A DNA stretch of 64,000 nt from Kocuria flava (GTDB lineage: Bacteria > Actinomycetota > Actinomycetes > Actinomycetales > Micrococcaceae). Position numbers and translations under genes: made by a program. Shown here in pieces: positions 8,025 through 14,939 of this stretch (position 1 is the stretch's first letter; every line of letters begins with the position of its first letter). The DNA lies in the NCBI RefSeq assembly GCF_001482365.1, contig NZ_CP013254.1:930001-994000 (forward strand), given 5' to 3'. The notes beneath the pieces are model-generated. The model had not been told where the DNA came from. It saw only the letters and a program-made list of their open reading frames with translations, and did not search any database.

Positions 8025-8377
8025 GGTCACAGCGTCGGAAGCGGGCCCGTCCGGCGGAATGGGCACGGTGCCCGGTCCTGCAGAAATTTCCGTGGACGAG
8101 GCGCTGTCCCGCGGGGGAGCGTGGTCCTGACCGGCCTGCGGGCCGACCCGGTCCTGCGGCCGGCGCACGCTCAGCGGTGGTGCCGACGGCCCGGTCCCGG
8201 GAGCGGTGGTGCCCGCCGGCCGGTGACGACCGCATAAGCCGCAGACACATTGGCTCGGGTCGTAGGCGGCGCGGGGACGACCGGCGCACACTGGCTGTGC
8301 CGGGGCGGGTGAACAGGTCCTGGTGGGGGCATTCCCCCGGCCGCCCCCGGGGATGCCCGTGGAGGAGGAGGTCCGTG
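8025..8377. other. 353-bp divergent intergenic region between pxpA and the DUF6448 gene
   Basis: No convincing gene is seen. The region contains imperfect repeats around ACATTGGCT (near 8250) and ACACTGGCT (near 8288), and near its right end an inverted repeat that folds as a hairpin just before the DUF6448 ribosome site (listed separately). Promoters for both divergent units must lie here, but I cannot place them with confidence. Confidence 0.5.
8327..8358 (+). promoter_or_regulatory. Leader hairpin upstream of the DUF6448 gene
   Basis: GGGCATTCCCCCGG (from 8327) pairs with CCCGGGGATGCCC (8346-8358) with one bulged base, giving a stem of about 12 bp that ends only 2 bases before the ribosome site GGAGGAGGAG (8361-8370). 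Its position suits control of translation initiation or attenuation, which is inferred. Confidence 0.4.
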
Positions 8378-8968
8378 ATGAGCGTGCTGCTGGTTCTCGC
8401 CGCCTGCCTGGTGGCTGCCGTGGTGGTGTGCCTGCGTCCGGTGCGGGCCTCCGCGCACTGCGACACCATGGACGGACCCGCCGCCCAGGACGGCAGGCGA
8501 GCCTTGGAGACGGGCAACCCCGACCACGCCGTGAAGTGGGTCGACGCCGGGCACGAGGGCGAGCTGCGCGAGATCTTCGCCCTGGCGCGGACGGCGCGGG
8601 ACCAGGGCGGTGCGGCCCGGGAGGTGGCCGAGCGCTGGTTCCTGGAGAACCTCGTGCGCCTCCACCGTGCCGGTGAAGGGGCCCCATACACCGGTCTGAA
8701 GCCTTCGGGTGCGCCCGTGGGCGAGGAGGTGGCCGCCGCGGACCGCTGCATCGACGCGGGGAGCCTGGAACCGCTGACCGGTCTGGTGCGTCCCGAACAG
8801 GTCCCGGAACTGCAGGACCGCCTCGCGGCGGTGCTGGCCCGCAAGGGCCATGACGTGGACGACCTCGAGGCCGGCAGGGCCTACGTCGAGGCCTACGTCC
8901 GTTTCGTCAAGCTGGCCGAGGGCGAGGAGGAGGGCCACCACCACGCGAGCGCCGGGCACGGGCACTGA
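8378..8968 (+). CDS. Secreted DUF6448 family protein with predicted His-Cys mature N terminus
   Basis: This 196-residue protein starts at ATG after GGAGGAGGAG. Residues 3-19 are a hydrophobic signal segment, followed by the cleavage motif Ala24-Ser25-Ala26, so the predicted mature protein begins His27-Cys28-Asp-Thr-Met-Asp-Gly. Family features include LETGNPDHAVKWV, WFLENLVRLHRAGEGAPYTGLKP in the middle, and a His-rich tail (GHHHASAGHGH). DUF6448 has no established function that I know of. The N-terminal His-Cys after a signal peptide is reminiscent of nickel superoxide dismutase, whose metal hook begins HCDLPCGVY; the second hook cysteine is absent here. The next gene is an S26 peptidase 21 bases downstream, a likely dedicated processing enzyme. 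Confidence 0.85.
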   Translation: MSVLLVLAACLVAAVVVCLRPVRASAHCDTMDGPAAQDGRRALETGNPDHAVKWVDAGHEGELREIFALARTARDQGGAAREVAERWFLENLVRLHRAGEGAPYTGLKPSGAPVGEEVAAADRCIDAGSLEPLTGLVRPEQVPELQDRLAAVLARKGHDVDDLEAGRAYVEAYVRFVKLAEGEEEGHHHASAGHGH

Positions 8969-8989
8969 CGGTGGCTGCGGGACCGAGCC

Positions 8990-9517
8990 GTGGAACCTGA
9001 CCCGGTCACGGTCGCCGGGACGCTGCTGGTCGCCGTCCTGGCCGGTCTGGTGGTGCGCCGCCGGCTGCTCTTCGTCACGCTGGTCGACTCGTGCTCCATG
9101 GTCCCCGCACTGGCGCCGGGGCGTCGTGTGCTGACCCGGCGCCTCGGCCGCACCGGACGGATCCGCCGCGGCGACGTCCTCGTCGTCACCTCGCACGAAC
9201 TGGGCCGACCGGTCGTCAAGCGGGTTCTCGGCCTGCCGGGGGAGCAGGTGGTGATCGGGTCCACCGGCCGCCTGAGCATCGACGGCCGCGATGTGGCGGA
9301 ACCCTACGTCGTGCACCCCGGGGGCCCGGGCGGCACCTTCCGGGTCCCGCCCGGGCACCTGCTGCTGCTCGGCGACAACCGGGCCTGCTCCGACGACGGC
9401 CGCCACTGGAGGTGCCCGTACCTGCCCGTGACCGCCGTCCGCGGGAAGGTGGTCAGCGGCCTCGCCCCGCCGCCGGCCGCGCGGCACCGGGCCGGACGTG
9501 CCCCCTGCTCCCCGTGA
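8990..9517 (+). CDS. S26 family signal peptidase (maturation-protease type)
   Basis: The 175-residue protein has an N-terminal membrane segment (residues 7-22) followed by the S26 catalytic boxes: Ser36 in DSCSMVP, Lys77 in RPVVKRVLGLPGE and the LLLLGDNRACSDDGRHW box near residue 125. It is short and has one anchor, like the maturation proteases linked to nickel superoxide dismutase rather than the general LepB. It starts with GTG 21 bases after the DUF6448 gene, so the pair is almost certainly one transcript and the DUF6448 precursor its substrate. An earlier GTG at 8971 is out of frame. The last residues are arginine-rich and low complexity. Confidence 0.82.
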   Translation: MEPDPVTVAGTLLVAVLAGLVVRRRLLFVTLVDSCSMVPALAPGRRVLTRRLGRTGRIRRGDVLVVTSHELGRPVVKRVLGLPGEQVVIGSTGRLSIDGRDVAEPYVVHPGGPGGTFRVPPGHLLLLGDNRACSDDGRHWRCPYLPVTAVRGKVVSGLAPPPAARHRAGRAPCSP

Positions 9518-9569
9518 CGCTCCGCGGCCTCCGCGGGCGGCGTCCGGCAGGGGAGCGGTGGCGCCGGGC

Positions 9570-11051
9570 TCAGGAGGCGTCCCCGCCGCTCACCGCCTGC
9601 GCCGCCCGGGTCTCGGGCCCGCGGACGAAGCACGCGGCGACCACCGCGACGACCGCCACGCAGGCGCCGACGAGGAAGGCCTGCTGGATCCCCGCCGCCT
9701 GGGCGGCGGTCGCCGGGGCGCCGCCGGCGGCGGCGCCGGCGGTTCCGAGGGCCATGAGGGTGACGAACAGCGCCGTGCCGACCGCCCCGGCAAGCTGCTG
9801 GAGGGTGTTCATGATGGCGCTGCCGTGGGAGTAGAGGTGCTGGGGGAGGGACCCGAGCGCGGAGGTCATCAGCGGGGTCATGAGGAAGCCGAGCCCGAGG
9901 GTCAGGAGTATGTGCAGGAGCGTGACGGTGAGCGCCCCGGTGCGCTCGTCGAAGAGGAAGGCCATGAGGAACAGCGCGGCCGCGAGCACCACGGCCCCGG
10001 GGATCGCCAGGGGGCGGGGGCCGACGCGGTCGTAGAGGCGGCCGATGAACGGGGCGACGACGCCCATGAGCACACCGCCGGGGAGCACCGCGAGGCCGGT
10101 CTCGAGCGCGGAGAGCCCGCGGACGTTCTGCAGGTAGAGCGGCAGCAGGATCAGCGCGCCGAACAGCGAGGCCATGGCGATGAGCAGGACGACCACGCCG
10201 ATCGAGAAGGGGCGCAGGGCGAAGGGTCGCAGGTCCAGCAGCGCCCGGTCCTCGCGCTGCAGGCGCAGCTGGCGCCGCACGAACAGGGCCAGCGCCGTGG
10301 CGCCGACCGCGACCGGCAGGGCCGGGGGCAGCAGGGCGTGGCCCTCGGTGGACTCGCCGATGCTCGAGAGCCCGAAGATCAGCGCGCCGAACGCGGTCGC
10401 GGACAGCAGCACCGAGGGCAGGTCGAGCGGCAGCGGGCGCGGGGTGCCGATGTCGCGGACCAGCACGAGCCCCAGACCGAGCGCGAGGACGGCAACGGGC
10501 AGGACGGCGACGAACACCGCCCGCCACCCGAAGGCCGAGAGGATCACCCCGGACAGCGTCGGGCCGACCGCCGGCGCCACGGAGATCACGACGGAGACGA
10601 GGCCGAAGACGGTGCCCCGGCGCTGGACCGGGACGAAGGTGAGGATCGTGGTGGTCAGCAGCGGCAGGACGACCGCGGTGCCGGCCGCCTGGAGCGCCCG
10701 CGCGGCCACCAGCACCCCGAAGGCGGGGGCCAGGGCCGCCAGCAGGGTGCCCGCGGTGAACAGCAGCAGCGCGCCGGCGAACACGGCCCGGCTCGCGAAG
10801 CGCTGCAGGACGAAGCCCGTCAGCGGGATGACCACGGCCATCGTGAGCATGAACACCGTGGTCAGCCACTGCGCGGTCGAGGCCGGTACGGAGAAGTCCG
10901 CCATGACGTGGGGCAGGGCGATGCTCATCACCGTCTCGTTGAGCACCATCACGAAGGCCGCCACCAGCAGGACGCCGATCATGACGGTCATCCCGCGCCT
11001 CGTCCGTCCTCCGGGCGGGGCGGTCTCGGTGGTCTCGGGGGTCGCGGTCAT
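9570..11051 (-). CDS. DHA2-type MFS drug efflux transporter
   Basis: This 493-residue polytopic membrane protein belongs to the EmrB/QacA (DHA2) branch of the major facilitator superfamily. Helix 1 with LNETVMSIALPHVMADF, the STAQWLTTVFMLTMAVVIPLTG helix 2 region and the antiporter motif C-like segment in helix 5 (VAPAVGPTLSGVIL) are seen. It probably exports toxic compounds using the proton gradient. It is transcribed divergently from a TetR regulator across a region packed with inverted repeats, the usual arrangement of a repressor controlling its pump. The substrate cannot be inferred. GAGGACCCGAC precedes its ATG. Confidence 0.88.
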   Translation of the reverse strand: MTATPETTETAPPGGRTRRGMTVMIGVLLVAAFVMVLNETVMSIALPHVMADFSVPASTAQWLTTVFMLTMAVVIPLTGFVLQRFASRAVFAGALLLFTAGTLLAALAPAFGVLVAARALQAAGTAVVLPLLTTTILTFVPVQRRGTVFGLVSVVISVAPAVGPTLSGVILSAFGWRAVFVAVLPVAVLALGLGLVLVRDIGTPRPLPLDLPSVLLSATAFGALIFGLSSIGESTEGHALLPPALPVAVGATALALFVRRQLRLQREDRALLDLRPFALRPFSIGVVVLLIAMASLFGALILLPLYLQNVRGLSALETGLAVLPGGVLMGVVAPFIGRLYDRVGPRPLAIPGAVVLAAALFLMAFLFDERTGALTVTLLHILLTLGLGFLMTPLMTSALGSLPQHLYSHGSAIMNTLQQLAGAVGTALFVTLMALGTAGAAAGGAPATAAQAAGIQQAFLVGACVAVVAVVAACFVRGPETRAAQAVSGGDAS

Positions 11052-11105
11052 GTCGGGTCCTCGGTCCTGCTCGTGCGTCGCTCGCGTGCTGTCGCCCGCA
11101 AGGAA

Positions 11106-11139
11106 TGACAGTGTACAGCGCCACTGTCAGTGACTGACA
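11106..11139. promoter_or_regulatory. Two overlapping inverted repeats, putative TetR operator
   Basis: TGACAGTG (11106-11113) and CACTGTCA (11122-11129) form a perfect 8-bp inverted repeat with an 8-bp spacer. Overlapping it, TGTCAGTGACTGACA (11125-11139) is a second perfect inverted repeat with 7-bp arms around a central G. Both lie between the divergent efflux and TetR genes and cover the -35 region of the regulator, as expected for autoregulated repression. Confidence 0.7.
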
Positions 11140-11152
11140 CGACCGGTAGGGT
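11124..11152 (+). promoter_or_regulatory. Probable leaderless promoter of the TetR gene
   Basis: A TAGGGT -10 element (11147-11152) lies 17 bp after CTGTCA (-35-like, 11124-11129) and only 6 bases before the ATG at 11159. Initiation would fall at or next to the start codon, giving a leaderless transcript. No ribosome site precedes this ATG, which fits. Confidence 0.55.
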
Positions 11153-11158
11153 GGGGGC

Positions 11159-11785
11159 ATGAACTCGACGTCATCGCTGCGCCAGGTCTCGCGCGAGGCG
11201 GTCCGGGACCGGATCGTCGAGGTCGGACTCGGCCTGTTCGCGGAGCACGGCTTCGAGCGGACCACGGTCGAGGAGATCGCCCGGGCGGTCGGGACCTCCG
11301 AGCGGACCTTCTTCCGCTACTTCGCCACCAAGGACGAGGTCGTGCTCCTGCCCTACGAGCACGCCTACGCGCAGATGCTCACCCTGCTCGGCGAGCGACC
11401 GCTCGAGGAGGACGTCTGGGAGACGCTCACGGTGGTCTGCGCCCACTCGATCCGCGCGCTGCTGATGGGCCCGTACGAGACGGGCGGGGTGCAGCGGCTG
11501 CAGCGGATCATCGGCGACAGCCCCGTGCTCCTGGCCGCCTATCTGCGCCAGTTCGACCGCCTCCAGGAGCGGCTGACCGACGCGCTGGTGCAGCGGCAGG
11601 AGCGGCGCGCCCCAGGCCGGGAGGCGGACCGGGTGGTCGCCCGCGCCCTGGTGGGCGCCTCGTTCGCCCACCTGCACGCGGTCGTCTCCGCCGCCCGGAG
11701 CGCCGAGGACGTGGCCCGCGCCGACGAGCGCTTCGCCGCGCTCATGCAGGACCTGCGCCCGCGCTCGCTGCCCGCCGGGAGCTGA
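11159..11785 (+). CDS. TetR family transcriptional regulator
   Basis: The 208-residue protein has a TetR N-terminal helix-turn-helix domain (REAVRDRIVEVGLGLFAEHGFERTTVEEIARAVGTSERTFFRYFATKDEV spans about residues 10-60) and an all-helical ligand-binding C-terminal half. It is divergent from the DHA2 pump and probably represses it through the inverted repeats in between. Similar SERTFFRYF regulators pair with efflux pumps in many actinobacteria. The inducing ligand is unknown. Confidence 0.88.
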   Translation: MNSTSSLRQVSREAVRDRIVEVGLGLFAEHGFERTTVEEIARAVGTSERTFFRYFATKDEVVLLPYEHAYAQMLTLLGERPLEEDVWETLTVVCAHSIRALLMGPYETGGVQRLQRIIGDSPVLLAAYLRQFDRLQERLTDALVQRQERRAPGREADRVVARALVGASFAHLHAVVSAARSAEDVARADERFAALMQDLRPRSLPAGS

Positions 11786-11803
11786 CCGGCAGCAGCGCGC
11801 CGC

Positions 11804-12427
11804 CTACCCCGTGGCGGCGGGCGACGCCGGAGTGCGGGCGGCCAGGACCCGGCCCAGCGGGCGGCACACCGCCAGCAGGACGAGCCCGGCCACGGCGATG
11901 GTCAGGGCGAGCGCGGTGGAGTCCTGCCACCAGTCGGCGAGCCCGGCGAAGCCCGGGATCCCGGTGGTGACCACGGCGTTGCCGATGGCCAGTACGCCCA
12001 CGGCCGGTCCGAGGTGCGGCCGGTCCAGGGCCATCAGGGCGAAGAACGCGAGCCAGAGCACGGCCCACATCAGCCACAGCGCGGTGAAGGCGCGGTCCCC
12101 CAGGCCCACCCAGGAGTGGACGGCGAAGCCGACGGCGCTGACGGCCACCACGAGCGAGAACCAGCCCAGCCCCTGGTCGGGCCAGCCGGTGATGGCGTCG
12201 ATGCCCACCCACAGGTAGGTGAAGCCGAAGAAGTACAGGCCGGCGGCCAGCATGATGCGTCCGGTCTCGCCGTCGGCGGAGATGATCAGGTACGTCGGGG
12301 TGAGGACCTGCAGCGCGCCCACGAACAGGTTCAGCGGGGCCGCCGCCTTCGGCGGGATCCGCCCCAGGAGCATCACCCCGTTGACGAACAGGACCGCCCC
12401 GACGTACAGCAGGCCGACGGCAGCCAC
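11804..12427 (-). CDS. AmiS/UreI family urea/amide channel
   Basis: The 207-residue protein consists of about six transmembrane helices, with the family signature GLYFFGFTYLWVGIDAITGWPDQGLGWFSL around residues 83-112. UreI/AmiS proteins let urea or short-chain amides cross the inner membrane. No urease or amidase gene adjoins it here; the neighbour is an AraC regulator, so an amide is more likely than urea, but that is inference. The GTG start lies just after a tiny 14-codon reading frame that has the better ribosome site, suggesting coupled translation. Confidence 0.85.
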   Translation of the reverse strand: MAAVGLLYVGAVLFVNGVMLLGRIPPKAAAPLNLFVGALQVLTPTYLIISADGETGRIMLAAGLYFFGFTYLWVGIDAITGWPDQGLGWFSLVVAVSAVGFAVHSWVGLGDRAFTALWLMWAVLWLAFFALMALDRPHLGPAVGVLAIGNAVVTTGIPGFAGLADWWQDSTALALTIAVAGLVLLAVCRPLGRVLAARTPASPAATG

Positions 12428-12430
12428 GGC

Positions 12431-12475
12431 TCACCGGCCCCTGCGGGCGGGACGGTGGACAGCGCTTCCGGTCAT
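12431..12475 (-). CDS. Possible 14-aa leader peptide before the UreI/AmiS gene
   Basis: An ATG preceded by CAGGAGGTTGCC opens a reading frame of 14 codons (MTGSAVHRPARRGR) ending in TGA, three bases before the channel's GTG start. The strong ribosome site belongs to this frame, not to the channel gene, which has only a weak AGGGG. The frame is in phase with the channel gene, so the TGA is what separates them. It may be a translationally coupled leader, or the TGA might be a sequencing error giving a longer N terminus. Confidence 0.4.
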   Translation of the reverse strand: MTGSAVHRPARRGR

Positions 12476-12678
12476 GGCAACCTCCTGATGGTCTCGACCA
12501 AGGTTCTTATCACGGGAGCCGCCGCAAAGGGTTGTCCGGCAGGGGGCGGCCCGACCAGGATGGACCTCACCCGCGGCGCACGGTCCGTGCGCCGCCCCCA
12601 GGAGGGACGAGCCATGCCCGCTTCCGATCGGGCCCGCGTGCCCGTGCCCAGGACGACCACCTCTCCCCGAGGTGCCCG

Positions 12679-13626
12679 GTGAGCGGCGTGGTGCGCCACG
12701 AGGCCACCGTGACCAGCTCCGAGGCGGTCCGGGGTCTGTTCGAGGACGTCGGGGTGCCCTTCTCCTTCGAGCCCGTCGGCGAGCAGTTCGCCTACCGGCA
12801 CCGCCACGACGGCGACGAGCGCCTCACCGTGGTCCAGCTGCGGCTCGAGGGTGCCTACTCGGCCTGGGGCGAGACCGAGGTCTTCTGCGCCGCGGACGTG
12901 CGGGCCGAGCGCTACGACTGGCGGACTCGCGACGAGACCGGCAGCGGCGTGCGCGGCCCGGCGCTGTTCCGTCCCGGCCACCCGGCGCTCGTCGTCGGCG
13001 CCGCCGTGGAGGTCACCAACATCAACCTCGCCCCGCACCTGCTGCAGGAGGTCGCCGGGACGGTCTACGGCACCGAGGATGAGCCCGTCCGCTTCCTCTC
13101 CACCGAGCCGGTGAGCCCCCGGCTGGGGACGTACTGGACGCGGCTGTCGGGGATCGCCCGCGAGGCGGTGAACTCGGGGGCGTTCGAGGCCGAGCTCGTC
13201 CGGGCCGACCTCACCCGCCACCTGGCGGTGGCCGCCCTGGAGTGCTTCCCGCTGGCGGGCGACCCGGTCCGCCGGACCCTGTCGATGGAGGCCCAGGCAC
13301 GCCGGTACCGGATGGCCGTCGAGTTCCTCGACGCCCACGCCTCCCTGCCGATCACCGTGGAGGACGCCGCCCGCGCCGCCGGCACCACCACGCCCGCGCT
13401 CGTGCGGGCGTTCCGCGCCAACCACCCGCTGGGCCTGCACCCGCTCCAGCACCTGCGCCGGACCCGCCTCGCCGCCGCCCACGCGGACCTGGCGGCCGGC
13501 AGCCCCGCGCTGGGCGACACCGTCCGGGAGATCGCCCTGCGCTGGGGCTTCGCCCACCCCGGGCGCTTCGCCGCCGCCTACCGCCGCGCCCACGGGGTCT
13601 ACCCGCGCGAGACCCTCGGGCGGTAG
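12679..13626 (+). CDS. AraC family transcriptional regulator
   Basis: This 315-residue regulator has an N-terminal AraC-binding-like sensor domain (about residues 15-200) and a C-terminal double helix-turn-helix (residues 215-315) with HPLGLHPLQHLRRTRLAAAH and the closing signature EIALRWGFAHPGRFAAAYRRAHGVYPRETL. The GTG start was chosen for the CCGAGG seven to twelve bases upstream. It is divergent from the UreI/AmiS channel across about 200 bp, so it plausibly activates amide uptake; no operator was identified. Confidence 0.87.
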   Translation: MSGVVRHEATVTSSEAVRGLFEDVGVPFSFEPVGEQFAYRHRHDGDERLTVVQLRLEGAYSAWGETEVFCAADVRAERYDWRTRDETGSGVRGPALFRPGHPALVVGAAVEVTNINLAPHLLQEVAGTVYGTEDEPVRFLSTEPVSPRLGTYWTRLSGIAREAVNSGAFEAELVRADLTRHLAVAALECFPLAGDPVRRTLSMEAQARRYRMAVEFLDAHASLPITVEDAARAAGTTTPALVRAFRANHPLGLHPLQHLRRTRLAAAHADLAAGSPALGDTVREIALRWGFAHPGRFAAAYRRAHGVYPRETLGR

Positions 13627-13690
13627 CGCTCTTTGCCGGGGCCGGTGGACCGGGCCCGCCGCGGCACCCGGCGTCGTCGTCCCGCACGGG

Positions 13691-14797
13691 TCAGCCGCAC
13701 CCCTGGGCGTGGCCCATCTCGGTGTGGGCCCAGCGGGCCGCGAACCGGGGGTCGCCGCTGCGGCGCACGGCCTCGGCGGTCTCCCGGTCGAGCTCGGCCC
13801 GCCACTCCTCGATGCTGAGCAGCTCCGAAGAGCGCAGCAGCGGCTGCCGGTAGATGCTCAGCGCCCGGGCGACCTCGCCGTGCTCGAGGGCGTCCCGCAG
13901 GCGCGCGACGTCGCTCGTGACCCCCGCCGGGTCGGCGAAGCGGTAGGGGCCGGTGGTGAGCACCGCCCCGAGCCGGCAGCGGACCCGGTGGATCTCGGTG
14001 CGGACGGTGCCCGGGCTGCCCTGCTCCCCGTAGAGGGCGTAGGCCATCTCCTCGGCGCTCCACCCGCGCTCGCGCAGGCTCAGCAGCGCGAGGATCTCCG
14101 CCGAGCGCGTCGGCAGCGGGAGCTCCTCCCCGCCGCCCACCCGGGCCGTGGCCGGCTCGGCGAGCAGGCGCAGCTCCAGGGACGGGACCGCACCGGGGCC
14201 CGCGGGGCGGGGGCGCGCCGGGGCCTGGGCGGCGAGCAGGGTCTCCACGACGCGGGCGGCCGAGCGGACCAGGCCCCGGGTGTCCTGCGTGGCGCTGCCG
14301 CGCGGGCCCGAGAGGTCGAGCACCCCGAGCACCTCGCCGCCGTGCGGGTCGCGCACCGGCGCCGAGGTGCAGTCCCACGCGCTGTGGGCGCGGGCGAAGT
14401 GCTCGGTCCCGCGCAGCTCCTCCGCGGTCCCGCTGCGCAGCGCCTGGGCGATCGCATTGGTGCCCACCCCGTGCTCGTCCCAGCCGGCGCCCTCCACGAA
14501 GCCGAGCCCGTCGGCCCGGCCCAGCGGCGCGCGGCCCCCGCGGCGCCACAGCACCGTGCCGTCGGGGGCCGTCAGGACCGCGACCCGGGGCTCGGACGGA
14601 TCACGGGCCACGCCGAGCAGGTCGGCGACCGTCTCGACGTGCGCCCGCAGCGGGGAGGCCACCCGCAGCTCCTCGACCGTCCGGTCCGGGAGCACCTCGC
14701 GCGGGCCGTCCAGGTCCCGGGACAGCCCGCGGGCGGTGCACCGCTCCCAGGCCGAGCGCACCCGCTCCGGCGCCTCCGTCGATCCTCTGCTGTGCAC
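13691..14797 (-). CDS. GAF-domain transcriptional regulator (AcoR-like sensor, no AAA+ domain)
   Basis: The 368-residue protein opens with the SxxRSAWERC motif typical of AcoR-type activators, followed by a GAF sensor domain (about residues 60-200) with GAGWDEHGVGTNAIAQAL and REHFARAHSAWDCTSAPVRDP-like signatures. It lacks the sigma-54-interacting ATPase and ends in a winged-helix/transcriptional-activation-like domain (SAEEMAYALYGEQGSPGTVRTEIHRVR near residue 260). The GTG start sits 6 bases after GGAGGAG. It is divergent from the flavin monooxygenase gene, and a 19-bp motif shared with the acetoin reductase promoter region suggests that it controls both. Confidence 0.82.
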   Translation of the reverse strand: MHSRGSTEAPERVRSAWERCTARGLSRDLDGPREVLPDRTVEELRVASPLRAHVETVADLLGVARDPSEPRVAVLTAPDGTVLWRRGGRAPLGRADGLGFVEGAGWDEHGVGTNAIAQALRSGTAEELRGTEHFARAHSAWDCTSAPVRDPHGGEVLGVLDLSGPRGSATQDTRGLVRSAARVVETLLAAQAPARPRPAGPGAVPSLELRLLAEPATARVGGGEELPLPTRSAEILALLSLRERGWSAEEMAYALYGEQGSPGTVRTEIHRVRCRLGAVLTTGPYRFADPAGVTSDVARLRDALEHGEVARALSIYRQPLLRSSELLSIEEWRAELDRETAEAVRRSGDPRFAARWAHTEMGHAQGCG

Positions 14798-14843
14798 AGC
14801 GCTCCTCCGTCCTCCGCGCCCGGTGATCGTGCCGCGGCCCCGA

Positions 14844-14862
14844 TGCAACGCCGGGGAAACCC
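14844..14862 (+). promoter_or_regulatory. Shared 19-bp motif, copy 1 (candidate GAF-regulator site)
   Basis: TGCAACGCCGGGGAAACCC occurs in the divergent region between the GAF regulator and the monooxygenase, 17 bp upstream of the predicted -35. Its reverse complement recurs at 17670-17688 with one mismatch, upstream of the acetoin reductase gene. Confidence 0.6.
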
Positions 14863-14878
14863 CCGCGGCCCCACAGTG

Positions 14879-14907
14879 GTGACACGCATCACACCGGACC
14901 CTATGCC
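14879..14907 (+). promoter_or_regulatory. Probable promoter of the flavin monooxygenase gene
   Basis: GTGACA (14879-14884) and TATGCC (14902-14907) are separated by 17 bp and lie 33 bases before the ATG at 14940, which has GAGGAGG as ribosome site. Confidence 0.5.
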
Positions 14908-14939
14908 ACCGGGGTCCCGGCGTACACCGAGGAGGAACG

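Noticed and set aside
8240..8300. Repeat pair around ACA(T/C)TGGCT as an operator
   Set aside because: Only nine bases long with a mismatch; too short to separate from chance in this region.
9518..9569. CGCTCC/GGAGCG hairpin as terminator between the peptidase and efflux genes
   Set aside because: Only 6-bp arms with a long loop; not convincing.
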